A DNA stretch of 64,000 nt from Triplophysa rosa. Taxonomy: Eukaryota; Chordata; Actinopteri; Cypriniformes; Nemacheilidae. This document shows positions 52,201 through 64,000 of the stretch, one piece after another. The position numbers were made by a program, and so were the translations under genes. The DNA lies in contig NC_079906.1 in assembly GCF_024868665.1 (NCBI RefSeq), forward strand, positions 10,178,833 to 10,242,832. The letters run 5' to 3'. The notes below the pieces were generated by a model that did no database searches, was not told the origin of the DNA, and saw only the letters and a list, made by a program, of their open reading frames with translations. How positions within the stretch are numbered: the first letter of the stretch is position 1; each line of letters opens with the position of its first letter.

Positions 52201-55200
52201 TTACAGTCAATAATATCTGCCGAGCTGCAGAGCCGTACACAAAAACCTACTTTTTATGCAAGACGTTAATAAAACTTTAAAATACAACCAACAGAGCACT
52301 TAAAACTCAATTGAAATGTCAAACGAATACCTTTATGACTTCATTTTGTGAAATAAAAAGACTGAAACAGGAACTAGACTATTATACGTCTTGCAAAATG
52401 GTATATGGACAAAAACACAAGGGTTAGGTTTGGTTTAAAAAAAAGATGGAGGGAATAAATTCAGACACATTCCTCAAGATGTGTTGGCCCTATAATAAAG
52501 CTTGGCTTCATTCATTAAAATGTGCATTTCTGATATAATAGTAATACGGTAGCTGCTTATGCTTGAGCCAACGGTATGTTGATTGTTAAAAATAAATATT
52601 TAAAGAATGTATAATTAGATGCTCACATTTGTATAAATGTCTACAATCAAAGCATAGCATAATCGCTTTCAAATTGTACGTTTCGGAAGATCCAGAACAG
52701 TCTGATCCAGTGTCTGAGGTTAAATCCCTGCAGGGAGAATCTTGCTCCTATCAGAGAACTGGGTCACGAACCTGTGGATTTCATCACCCATAATTCCTCC
52801 AAAACCGCATTCTCATTATACTCATAACACACATTAAGATATCAGGTGAGGTGATCACCAGACGAATGTCTATGGTGATGAGTAATACAGATGAATCACT
52901 CTGGTGGTCTCTGATGTGGGCTGGTGGTCTAATGATGTGCTTATGTGGAGATGACCTTGTGCTTATTGTTTCTCACACGTGTGTTCAGAATCCAGCGTTT
53001 CCCGTGGCAGATGAGTGAGGATAAAGTGAGGCGGGTATTACAGGAAGCTCTTAAAGTCTGGAGTGATGTCACACCCCTCACCTTCACTGAGGTCATTAAC
53101 CAAGAGGCTGACTTTGTCATTGACTTCACAAGGTAACATAAAACTTTTTGGTAAAGTATTAGAGAAGAAGTTCAAAGCCTTTATCTTCAGTGATTCTTAT
53201 CTTCCTAAACAATTTACATGAACTTATAAACATTACTATATACTATGCATACAATATAGAGAGCATATACTGTATGTATATTTCTTTTTTATATGATATT
53301 ACATTACATTATATTTAGGGCTGTCAAAAACGATTAATCGTGATGAATTGATTCCAAAATAAGTCTTTGTTATAATATATTTGATATATATGATATATTT
53401 ATACAAAACTTATATTTAAACACACACACACATATATATTAAAAATACACAAATATATTATAACAAAGACTTATTTTGGAATCAATTCATATATATAATT
53501 TATTTATTTATATTTATTTATATTTCATTATACACATACTTATAAATAGAAAATTCAGACTGAAAATAATTTTGAAATGGTCTCTTAATATTTTCCACGG
53601 CTATATATTTATTTGATATATTGATTATATCAATATTGATATTGATGAAAATGTATTTAAATGTATAAAAATCTTCATTTATATACATTTATATAAACAC
53701 GCACACACACATATATTATCTAAACACAAGCTTTTATTTTGATATCATTAATCACGATTAATCGATCTGACATATGATTATATTTAAATATATTACAATA
53801 CATTACATTTTTATATTAGGTACTGGCATGGTGATAATTTGCCATTTGATGGACCTGGTGGCATCCTGGCTCACGCTTTTTTCCCAAGGACACATCGAGA
53901 AGGAGACATCCATTTCGACTACGATGAGTCTTGGACAGTGGGCAATGAACTTGGTAAGTTTTAAAGTTTTAAGTTTTAACAGTCAACTTACTGTCTTGAC
54001 GCACTACACTGCCTGCCACAGATGATGACACAAATCAACAACAATAACAACATCACAAAGATTCTGTGATCCTGTGAACGTTTCAAAGATGTATTCATTT
54101 AACATAGGAACAGACCTTCTGCAGGTGGCAGCTCATGAGTTTGGTCACGTCCTGGGTCTGCAGCACTCCATGGAGCCTGGAGCCATCATGTCTCCATTTT
54201 ACAGCTTCTCCTATCCCCTGCAGCTCAGCGAGGATGACAAAAAAGGCATCCAATATCTCTACGGACCCCGGCCGCAAGCCCCACCCCAAATCCCTACAGA
54301 AACCAATGAGATTATCACCAGTGCAGTGAGTCAATGAATGTTCTCGCACTTCAAATACAGTATGCCAAAAATATGACTATGCATATGATTTTGGAGAACA
54401 CTATATATTTAAATGCACAATAACAGTGTCACTATGTCTTGTACTCCTGTTAACAAAAATCGAAATTAGAAGGAATAAACGAGTTCGACGATGAATTTAA
54501 AATTAAACAGAAAACGTTGGTAGTTTTTTAACCTTATTAAAACCCTTAAACTTATGAGAAAAGATGTGAACTTTCATTCATTCAGTATATGAGTACGGTT
54601 CGCTTCATTCCCCTTAACAAGAGTTTTTCCTCGTTCCCTTCTGTCTCTCCATCACTGTTTATAGCCTGACGCCTGTCACACGGACTTTGATGCTGTGTCT
54701 ATAATCCGTGGGGAACTGTTCTTCTTCAAGGCTGACTATGCCTGGCGCATCAGGGAGGGCCGTCTGCAGGCGGGATACCCTGCCTTGGCCTCCCGACACT
54801 GGAGGGGCATTCCAGAGAACATTGACGCCGCCTATGAAGACCAAAAGGGCAATATCTGGTTCTTTGAAGGTTGGTGAATGGAGCACCTGTGGCTGACTGT
54901 GGTGATTTGAGGTTGAAGGACAAGATCTGACAGGCTTGCTTATATACATATCAATGGTGACGGGTGGTGCGGTACTTCCCCTTGACCCATATCTGAAGAA
55001 TCCTGCTTTCTGCCTAATTCAGGGCATGATAAAACATGAACACATAGAACACATACCACCAAAAACAGACATTTACACATGTATTGTGCTGTACAGTACA
55101 CAGCATTGTATACAAAATATACAAGTGGGTCTTGAATTGGTAGAGGATGGCGCTAGCTATGTGAAGGTTGTGTGTATGATAAAAAAAGCACAAACTGTAT

Positions 55201-56397
55201 ACCTAAAATGCATTTTAAGTTGTTTTGCATATATTAAAATGTTTAATTTTAGGCCATTCATATTTCAAGAAGAAATCACAGAGACTTTAAACATATCCCA
55301 GACATGAATCCTGATTTGATTTGTGTGTTAAACAACCTTTTGAAGGTTAAACAACCTTTTTTGCATTTACAATTGCCTTTAAGTCAGTCTAGTGCATATT
55401 TCTAATCTTCACCTTTTTCACCACATGAAGGCGTACTTGTAATGATAGCGCCTGTTATGAGCATATGTTTTGTTACATTGGAAAAGCATGAACAAAAATG
55501 AGAAACAAACTGAGCTGTACATTATAAAGGGCTAGTTCACCCAAAAATGAAAATTCTTTTGTCATTTAATCACCTTCATGCCATTTCAAACCTATTTGTG
55601 CAGAACACAAAAGAAGATGTTTCGAAGAATATTGATAACCAAACAGCATTGGCCCTCATTGACTTCCATTGTATGGGCTCATAATATCTCAAAATATCTT
55701 CTTTTGTGTTTCATAGAATAAAGAGTCATATACAGAACCACATGAGGGTGAATAAATGATGCCAACATGTTTATTTTTGGGTGGACTATCCCTTTAAATA
55801 TTGTAGATCTTACTGTTGTATATATATATACAGTATATCATTTTATACCATTCATATTTCAAGAAGAAATCATAGTCTACTTTTTTATCACAGAATCGTG
55901 ACTGCTTTATAAGCTTCTCTTTTCTTTTGTAAGGTTCCAACTACTGGGTGTTCGATGCAGAACACAGGATAGCAGGTCCAGACAATCTAGAGACTTTAGG
56001 CCTTCCCAACACGCACATTCAGGCAGTATTGCGCTTAAAGGAGCACCACGGCCAGCAAACATACTTCTTCAAGCCTGGAAGATACTGGCGTTTGGACCCA
56101 CAGGAGAACAGAGTGGATGCAGGCTTCCCACGCAGCATCAAGCAGGATTGGTGGGGTGTCCCTGATAACATTGATGCCGCCTTTCAGGATGTCCAAGGTA
56201 TGTGGAATTTGTATATATTAATGATTATACACATTACTAAATAAAAAAATGAATAATCATCTGTTGCATACTACACAGGTTATGCAATCTTTATCAGTCG
56301 CAGACAGTACTGGAAGTTCGATCCAGTTCAGCGAAAGGTTCTGGAGGGTTACCCACGATATGTTGGTCAGGATTTCTTTGGATGCAGCATGCCATAA
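43211..56397 (+). CDS. mmp11: Matrix metalloproteinase 11 (stromelysin-3), 479 aa
   Basis: A secreted zinc endopeptidase of the stroma, activated by furin inside the cell. Exons: 43211-43321, 48790-49034, 52989-53132, 53820-53953, 54108-54325, 54665-54869, 55934-56197, 56279-56397, 1440 nt in all (human 488 aa). Exon 1 codes the signal peptide ([14 protein letters not shown]). The cysteine switch reads MRCGVPD, where the usual form is PRCGVPD. The furin site RHRQKRF is the MMP11 hallmark. The zinc site is [12 protein letters not shown], with the Met-turn in AIMSP. Four hemopexin-like blades follow: [43 protein letters not shown] and [10 protein letters not shown]. The final FFGCSMP supplies the second disulfide cysteine. 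AATAAA at 57262 is a likely poly(A) signal. Intron 1 (5.5 kb) and intron 2 (4 kb) are filled with repeats. Confidence 0.96.
46582..46842. mobile_element. Inverted-repeat MITE in mmp11 intron 1
   Basis: Left end AAGGTCTTTGCACATACAGT then CCGAAATTTTCG; right end GCAAATTTCGGACTCAATGT then GCAATGGGCTTA. The ends are inverted with scattered mismatches. It is CpG-richer than its AT-rich surroundings. Confidence 0.65.
46958..47302. mobile_element. GGGATAGTTCACCC-type MITE, copy 6 (mmp11 intron 1)
   Basis: The right end is TTTTTGGGTGAACTGTCCTT and the interior AAGATATTTTGAAGAATGTG matches the family. The left end is eroded, starting around CATCATTTACTCACCTTC. Confidence 0.7.
47812..48242. mobile_element. 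GGGATAGTTCACCC-type MITE, copy 7 (mmp11 intron 1)
   Basis: Begins ATTAAAGGGATAGTTTACCC and ends TTTGGGTGAACTGTCCTTTA, a full hairpin copy about 430 bases long. It is 500 bases from copy 6. Confidence 0.8.
49101..50024. mobile_element. Harbinger-like element in mmp11 intron 2
   Basis: Ends are GGGCCTCATTCATGAAACAC at the left and GTTTCATGAATGAGGCCC at the right. AAT lies on both flanks and could be a 3-bp target duplication, which is the PIF/Harbinger pattern. No transposase frame is visible. Confidence 0.7.
50146..50442. mobile_element. hAT-type MITE in mmp11 intron 2
   Basis: Ends are CAGTGGTTCTCAAACTGGGG and AAAAAGTTTGAGAACCACTG. The flanks ATCTAAGA (50138-50145) and GTCTAAGA (50443-50450) agree at 7 of 8 bases, consistent with an 8-bp target duplication. 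It is 297 bases long and non-coding. Confidence 0.85.
51132..51919. mobile_element. Inverted-repeat element in mmp11 intron 2
   Basis: The left end TAGGACGTTTTCACACATAA and the right end CATGTGTGAAAACGCCCTTA are inverted, and GTTTCGGAAC occurs near both in opposite order. The 86-codon minus-strand frame inside lacks any domain I recognise. It is 788 bases long. Confidence 0.7.
53316..53772. mobile_element. GGGCTGTCAAA-type repeat in mmp11 intron 3
   Basis: Begins AGGGCTGTCAAAAACGATTA followed by ATCG and ends CGATTAATCGATCTGACAT. TCATGGAATCAATTCAT-like arms and AC microsatellites lie between. The ends resemble those of the outer element in upb1 intron 3 (9754-11213), so the two may be relatives. 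Confidence 0.55.
55525..55797. mobile_element. GGGATAGTTCACCC-type MITE, copy 8 (mmp11 intron 6)
   Basis: Begins AAAGGGCTAGTTCACCCAAA and ends TTTGGGTGGACTATCCCTTT. This is a shorter, 273-base version with a reduced loop. Confidence 0.8.
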
Positions 56398-57400
56398 ACT
56401 CAGGAAGCTTTCGGTCTTCTGCACAGTTCTCACACTCTCCGGTCTAAAGCACATCTAAAGTATAATTTCCCTAATTGAGCATCAGATTGAACACTCCAGT
56501 TTTTAAATTTTGTATTAACTTTAAATTAGTATCTGCTTAGATATGACAAATGCAGTGTAACCTAAGTTTCTGCTTCCCCAAGCATTTCTTTTCACCTCTA
56601 TATTGTTCTCAGGAAGCATGTCTGAGCTTTATGAACCATGAGCAGCTATGTCTGTGTCAGTACTGTGTTATTATATTAACCCTGTTGTTAAGGTGCTACA
56701 CAAGGTGCTAAAACATTTTAAATCAGGGATTTTTGCATCAGTTGCAATATAACTCTCCTGCAGCTTTTAAAATTTCCTGCAAGTTGTACTGTGACTTAAA
56801 ATTTAAGAGAAACTGGTCGACTGTAACATGTTAGTTGCAACTGATCGCTGTTACTCTAATATCTTAATTTACTGTGCAGTTTGTATCGATTCATACCACT
56901 TCCACTTTTTTTATCCAAATGTTTGGAGATATTTTATCTTTGATAACGTTTTTTAAACACAAACTGTTTATGACTGTATGATTAATGTATCTACAGAAAA
57001 ACTGACAACAGTGCCGGACACTGATGTTGTTTTAATTTTTTAGAGGTTTGTTTTTTCATAAATCTTATTACATTAGATCAGTTTGAAATATCTTTTTCCA
57101 ACATGTGCCTTTTTCTTTCTGTTATTAAAAAAATATATTATATTTTTACCTATGTTACTCGTTTTCCCATCTTTTTTCATATTTACTGTGTAAATACTTA
57201 TACTATATAATATGTGTGTTGTTTGAATATCTGTATTTTGGTACAATTAAAGTCACTATGAAATAAAAAATGTCCGTTTTTATTTTTAGGGAATATTATA
57301 GTTTTCTTATTTACGATTCATTAATGCAGGTACTTTTTTTATTCATGTGCCTTACATTTTTTTATTGAAAATCCGACCTCTCCACCTCCAAATTTCTTCT

Positions 57401-57766
57401 TAAAATCCTTGGTGTTTCGAGTCTGACGTCATCACGCAGCCGTGTTATTTGGCAAGTCTAAGAATCATAGTTAGTTTAGATAGTTAGGGTTACGGTGTGG
57501 ATTAGGGTAAGGGTTTCATAAGACTAGAAACAGCAAGGATTTAGTCAAAACCAACAAGCCACGCCCACAGATCTGACTCGAAACACCAAGGGGCGGTTTC
57601 CCAGACAGAGTTTAAAACAAATGTTAGAGCTGTCTAAACTAAAAACAGCTTGCACTGACATATGTTAAAATACATCAGTGCCATTGTTTTTTTTAAATAC
57701 ACAAAAGACATGTTTGTAAAAACTAATTTTACTAAAGCCTCCCCCCCGAGGATTTAGTGAGAGCTT
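57401..57766. mobile_element. Inverted-repeat element with a nested insertion
   Basis: This is a second copy of the family at 37683-37917, in the opposite order: ATCCTTGGTGTTTCGAGTCT at the left and GACTCGAAACACCAAG at 57575-57590. The arm is then broken by about 160 bases starting GGGCGGTTTCCCAGACAG, after which GATTTAGTGAGAGC (57751-57764) resumes the original arm. The insert resembles the GCCCGGTTTCACAGAC family at 62803 and 63693. Confidence 0.7.
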
Positions 57767-57922
57767 TGCATGATATATGTCTCAGGATGAGGGTGGGACT
57801 TTACCGACTGACTGTCCAATGGACAGGCTTCCAACTTTCAACAATCCAATAACATACCAAAGAATGAAATTAAGCCCCGCCCTACATTTTACTTATTCCA
57901 TACGTCGTTACACGGGTAGTTA

Positions 57923-58083
57923 CATTTACATTTTACATTTATGCATTTGGCAGACGCTTTTATCCAAAGCGACTTACATTGGAAATGCATTATACATTTG
58001 TTTCTGACTATGTGCAGTCCCCAGGGTCGATAACCCATGACATTGGCATTGCTAGTGCCATGCTTCAACCACAGGAACGCTAG
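57923..58083 (-). repeat. tRNA-derived SINE, near complete
   Basis: Same family and orientation as 6489-6645. The core reads GCAGACGCTTTTATCCAAAG followed by CGACTTACATT. The B-box region GGGTTATCGACCC (minus strand) is more altered than in the other copy. Confidence 0.65.
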
Positions 58084-58441
58084 TTGACAAACCTGTGTTA
58101 TATGGTGTTAAAGCAAACATTTAGTCCCCGGACAAGCAATCTAATTTACGTCATATAAAATGGATAGTCATTTCAGGGGGGAAGTGCATTTTCAGATCTT
58201 AACAAGATTATGAGGGTACATGAATTTTAAAAAGAAAATGACCCACACTGATAAGATATTTACTATAAACGCTGCAATATTTCATGAAAAAATAAGAATT
58301 GTCATTTTTTATTTCACTTTAATAATATGTTATTTTATATTATTAGTATTATTTATATTTATAACAACTTTCTTTTAAAGTATTAAAGTCGGCATGAAAT
58401 GGCAACTATTCTCCCAATGCTCAGTTACGGTTGCGTTGATA

Positions 58442-58449
58442 TTACGTCA
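58442..58449. promoter_or_regulatory. CRE/ATF-like site upstream of derl3
   Basis: TTACGTCA is a CREB/ATF-type element, 329 bases upstream of the derl3 ATG and 28 bases from the ERSE-II. By itself it is a weak prediction. Confidence 0.4.
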
Positions 58450-58476
58450 TTGTTTGTTGTGGGACGGTGCAATCTC

Positions 58477-58487
58477 ATTGGTCCACG
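58477..58487 (+). promoter_or_regulatory. derl3: ERSE-II, ER stress response element, upstream of derl3
   Basis: ATTGGTCCACG matches the published ERSE-II consensus ATTGGNCCACG at every position and lies 291 bases upstream of the derl3 start codon. ERSE-type elements bind ATF6 (with NF-Y) and XBP1. Mammalian DERL3 is known to be induced by the unfolded protein response, so the site fits the gene. Confidence 0.7.
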
Positions 58488-58777
58488 GAAGAGCATGAGT
58501 GTTTTGCTTAGCACCACATGGAGGTGCTGAAGTGACCGATCAAGTTTAAAAATCTCACTCCACCCATTTAAACTCTAGTTGTCAAACGCAACAACATCAA
58601 GACCAACAAGATAAACTATCAGATCACGACATGGATCTATAGAAGCAACGAGGCATGAAATCTAACTAAATTGAGACGACTGATCGCTGGTGAGCGTCAA
58701 TGTTTTGAAATGTGTTGTGTAAATTGACCATACGGATACATACTTTAAGTGGAAGATTGAAGACGAGTTTAAAGATC

Positions 58778-61357
58778 ATGGCACACAGCGTGACTCAAGA
58801 GTACATGCAGATTCCAGCTGTCACTCGAGCATACACGACCGCCTGCGTCCTGACTACAGCTGCTGTGGTGAGTGAATGTCGTCTATTGTCATTTGTGAAT
58901 AGATTAAAGAGCCAACATCATTATAAACAATAATTCGATTTATTTTGCTTTTGGGTATTTGTCCATTTTTAAAGGGAACGAACATGTAGTCTGCAATAGA
59001 TGTTAACTTCGTGTATGAGTGTTTCTTTAAAGAGAGTCCATTCACTTTTAATGTTTTTGCACATTCTCCTCTTGTCTAGGTAGCTATTCTGTGTACTTTA
59101 AAATGGTTTAATAATGATACAATTATTAGGGAAAATACACAGTGCTTCAAATTTTATGTCAACTACTGTAAATAAAAAACTCAGTGCAGTCCAAAATATG
59201 TCCTTTATGTATCATTATTTTGTTTTATGAATTACAGCAACTGGAGTTCATCACACCCTTTCAACTTTATTTTAACCCTGACCTGATAATAAGACGATAC
59301 CAGGTTTGTTCCTAAATGTCATTGTGTATAATACAACTTAAACTATTAGTTTTGATTGTCATGTCTGCTTCATCTCTTTTGTGCAGGTTTGGCGACTGAT
59401 CACAAACTTCTTGTTTTTCGGGCCACTTGGATTCAGCTTCTTGTTTAACATGATTTTTTTGTATCCTTTTTAATCAAAATGAACCTTCACTGTATTGGTT
59501 GTCTGTGAACTGTTTAGTGGTTTTCTCAGGAAGTGTGCCTGTATCTCAGACACACACAGAAAAACACATTTTCACACCCTGTCTGGTTTGCATAACAGAC
59601 TCTCGGCTCTTCTGCAGCTGTGTGCAGTAGGTGTGCACAGGCTGTAGCTTGCAGTTCATGTCCTTGACTAAACAGATATCGATATTGCCGGATGCTGGAG
59701 GAAGGCTCGTTTCGCGGGAGAACCGCAGACTTTGTCTACATGTTCCTATTCGGTGGCGTTCTCATGACTGTATCCTTAACTTTCCTACACATAAATGTCT
59801 AATTATGTTTTATAAATAAGCATGAATTTACATTCAAGGGACATTTCACCCCAAAATTAAAATTCTGTCATGCCTGTCAAATAATTTACTCACCCTCAAG
59901 TTGTTCCTAATCTGTATAAATGTACTGTATTTGTTCTGATGAACACAGAGAAAGATATTTAGAAGAAAGCTTGTAACCAATCAGGCCACCATTGACTACC
60001 ATTGTAGGCTAAATGACAATGGAAGTCAAAAGTACCCCAGAACGGTTTGCTTTCCTACATTCTTCAAAATATCTTCTTTTGTGTTCAACAGAACAAAGAA
60101 ATATCTAAAGCAATTTTTCTTACTATAGTAGTGAATGGTGGCCAAGAACTGTTGGGTTACAAGCATTCTTCTAAATATCTTTCTCTGTGTTTATCAGAAC
60201 AAATAAATGTATATATAGATTTGGAACAACTTGTGGGTGTGTAAATGAAGACTTTTCTTTTGGTGAACTGTTCCAGGCCAGGGTTGCCAGATCTGCACCA
60301 CCAAACCAGCTCAATAGCCCATCAAAACAAGCCCAGTAACTCGAGCCCAAAAGTCAAATTATGTCACTCTCATACTAAAATACATATTTTACAATCACTG
60401 TTATTCATTACACACATTTCTTCTTGAAAATCACTGTATAGTAGTCATTTACTTTCTGTAATTTCATTAATAACTTCATCTCACCTTCAACATTACAGCT
60501 GACGAATAAAATCTATCAACCTTTAACTCACTGAATAAAAACAACCTACAGCAACAGTTTTAAAGCAGCCCAACTCTGCAGGTAAACAATTGACCTGGCA
60601 ACCCTGAGCCAAGCAGACAGCTCAAAGTTTCAGCAGTTCAGTTCATGTAAAATTTCAACCAATATGTAATAAATGTCATATGCATATGTGAGCATTTAAT
60701 TTGAAATTCTTTAACTCTAATATGTATAGCTCTTTGGTCTGTTTGCCAACCTGTTCTTTTTAGGACAGGCTTTTACCATCATGCTGGTCTATGTGTGGAG
60801 TAGAAGAAACCCTTACATTCGTATGAATTTCTTTGGCCTGCTCAACTTCCAAGCCCCATTCCTGCCCTGGGTACTCATGGGATTCTCACTGTTGCTTGGC
60901 AACTCCATTGTTATTGATCTTTTGGGTATGTGAACTTGTTGCCTGTGTCAATCTAATAACACCATGACAGCAAAAAATCTTATTTTATAGGGCAGCTATG
61001 TTTTCTTTTAGGTATTGGTGTAGGACATATCTACTACTTCCTGGAGGATGTATTTCCTAACCAACCAGGAGGCAGAAAACTTCTTGCCACTCCTGGAATT
61101 TTGTGAGTATGACCATAAATATTTGAAGCCTTGTTATATCTTTTGTCTGTCTTTGTTCATCAACATAAATCAGAAGCTAATAAATCAATAAATTCAATGT
61201 CCACAGTCGAGCTATGTTTGACGCACCTCAGGAAGATCCAAATTACTCCCCTCTTCCAGAAGATCAGAGCGGGCCGCCCAGGAATAGGCAAGACGTAGAG
61301 GAAGAAGATGCAAGTCAAGGTCAAAATGAAGAAGATCCTCAACAAGAAGAAAACTAG
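58778..61357 (+). CDS. derl3: Derlin-3 type ERAD membrane protein, 253 aa, seven exons
   Basis: Derlins are rhomboid-like pseudoproteases of the ER membrane that help move misfolded proteins to the cytosol for p97 and the proteasome. Exons: 58778-58867, 59238-59303, 59387-59460, 59676-59769, 60730-60925, 61012-61102, 61207-61357, 762 nt in all. The WR motif is in [18 protein letters not shown]. Conserved [51 protein letters not shown] and [14 protein letters not shown] segments follow. Sequence alone leaves DERL2 and DERL3 close; position between MMP11 and SMARCB1 favours DERL3. The last exon adds an acidic tail ([20 protein letters not shown]), making the protein longer than human DERL3 (235 aa). 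Introns 3 and 4 start with GTATCC. Confidence 0.93.
59836..60266. mobile_element. GGGATAGTTCACCC-type MITE, copy 9 (derl3 intron 4)
   Basis: Begins CAAGGGACATTTCACCCCAA and ends TTTTGGTGAACTGTTCC. It is a full hairpin with the left-arm GAAAGATATTTAGAAGAAAG and its right-arm inverse. Confidence 0.75.
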
Positions 61358-62696
61358 AAAGATAATAAGAGACTGAGACAAGGAGGGGTACATCTCCTAG
61401 TTTAATTTGAGGGAGATTATGTTGGTATAAAGTTCTTTAAACCAGAATGTGTAATAGTTGTTTAAAATCTGTCCTTGTTAAAAGGATTGTGTCATTGGTT
61501 GGACTGTGAATCACGGAGATGACTGCATTTGTAACTAAAACGGTAACATTAGGCCACCTTAGTGCCTTGATGTAATGGATCCCAGTTTTGCATTCCATGC
61601 ACATCACAAACAAGTATTCCTTTGTTGTTTTGTTCTGGAGGAACAATGGATTTCTGTTTTAGTTCACATAATACGGTTTAAACAATTGTATATTTTTATT
61701 TTATAATTAATTATGAAACAACTGTGGCTGTTTAACGTCACAAACAAGATGAAGATAAACTATTTCAGATACTGGATGGTAATCCAAACAAATAGTTTAT
61801 AATTTTGGAAGGTAAGATTGGATAGTTTAGTATTTTTTGAGGTGGTTATTTTAGTGCATCTCAGTTCAAACAGAATACTGATGCAGGAGGAGGCATTCAC
61901 AAATGTGCAAACTCAAAATGTCAAATTGAACTGCTGACAATGCATTTTTCCATGGCCTTTGTTAGTGCAGCACCATGGCAAAATACAAACCGCTTTGTTT
62001 CACAATGGTTAAGATGAATTGTTGCAATACACTAAAAACAAACAGTGGACACATTGGCAAGAAGCTTCACGAGAAATGTTTTTCTTGCTATTAAAACGAC
62101 TAAAGCCTCATATTAAAAACTTTTTGGAATTAAAATGTACTGTCTGCTTGATTGTTGGACGTTTCTACTCCAAAATAAAATGTTTCTACTTAAGTTAATC
62201 TTATTTAAACATCTAACGCATCTATTGCTTCTGAGTGTGATACAAACTATTTTTATTACCTTCCATGCAGGATGCTTACGTCTGGTTGCCCCATAAGGAC
62301 TATTTGCAAGTGTATTTCAATTTAAGTTATTCAAGTAAACATTATGTTTACAAAAAGGCATCTATACACAAACCAACACAAATATAGATATCATAAAATA
62401 CTCTCAATACCTCAAAACAGAAACCCTCTGTCTCCGAGCAAACAGACACTGGGTGGAGGAAAAGGTCATGACACAAGATTTGTGACTAAGCCAGACTGAA
62501 GCAGATGTTGCTAAAGTTAAAAGAATATATTAGGTTGCTCAACTCAAATCTGGATGGATTGGACCAAGAGGAAAGGTTAAAGCCTTCAGGACTGGCAAAT
62601 GGAATGTCTCTGTCTTTATGTCAGTAATGCTGAACTATTGGCATTTGCTCTTTCTCTCTTTAGGCTTCCATAGTTGTGGGAAAATGGCGTTTTTCT
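61358..62696. other. Convergent 3' region of derl3 and smarcb1
   Basis: Holds the two 3' UTRs facing each other. AATAAA at 62174 may serve derl3. No exon or shared repeat is recognised. Confidence 0.55.

Positions 62697-64000
<1,304 letters not shown>

Larger units (their letters stand above)
56398..58441. other. mmp11 3' UTR, repeats and far-upstream derl3 region
   Basis: The mmp11 3' UTR runs to about 57270 (ATTAAA at 57246, AATAAA at 57262). A TIR element with a nested insertion follows (57401-57766), then a SINE on the minus strand (57923-58083). No extra coding exon is seen. Confidence 0.55.

Noticed and set aside
54659..54949. Minus-strand frame of 96 codons
   Set aside because: It is the antisense shadow of mmp11 exon 6.

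Overview
The window is vertebrate nuclear DNA from a teleost, almost certainly a cyprinid. Genes are split into many short exons with GT-AG introns. The spaces between exons are full of interspersed elements typical of cyprinid genomes, such as inverted-repeat MITEs ending in GGGATAGTTCACCCAAAAATG and tRNA-derived SINEs. The protein-coding genes are orthologues of mammalian genes. All exon joins below were read by eye from splice sites and reading phase; no alignment was run.

Layout, left to right: C22orf15 (+, 4720-6099); upb1, beta-ureidopropionase (+, 8041-16406); gucd1 (-, 17862-20954); snrpd3, Sm protein D3 (+, 22082-23223); a P2X4-type receptor (+, 23693-26033) tail-to-tail with p2rx7 (-, 26456-31940); one intronless bitter taste receptor gene (+, 33656-34630); gstt1, theta glutathione transferase (-, 35512-39259); mmp11, stromelysin-3 (+, 43211-56397); derl3, derlin (+, 58778-61357); and the last two exons of smarcb1 (-, 62697-63259), which continues beyond the right edge.

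C22orf15, UPB1, GUCD1, SNRPD3, GSTT1, MMP11, DERL3 and SMARCB1 are all neighbours in human 22q11.23, so most of the window is one conserved block. The P2RX4-P2RX7 pair (human 12q24) and the taste receptor are placed inside it. The genes do not form one pathway: they cover pyrimidine catabolism, splicing, ATP-gated channels, detoxification, matrix proteolysis, ER-associated degradation and chromatin remodelling.

The most notable observations are: an in-frame TGA exactly at a conserved ectodomain cysteine in an otherwise intact p2rx4; a p2rx7 that lacks the mammalian juxtamembrane cysteine cluster but keeps the C-terminal ballast; a GC-AG intron with an adjacent NAGNAG acceptor in C22orf15; an exact ERSE-II upstream of derl3; a 2.5-kb hAT-type element with a perfect 8-bp target duplication inserted 20 nt from a gstt1 splice acceptor, with other inverted-repeat elements nested inside it; and a nested transposon in upb1 with a perfect 8-bp duplication, three copies of a 16-bp palindrome and a 31-bp minisatellite. 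No wholly new multi-gene system was found.
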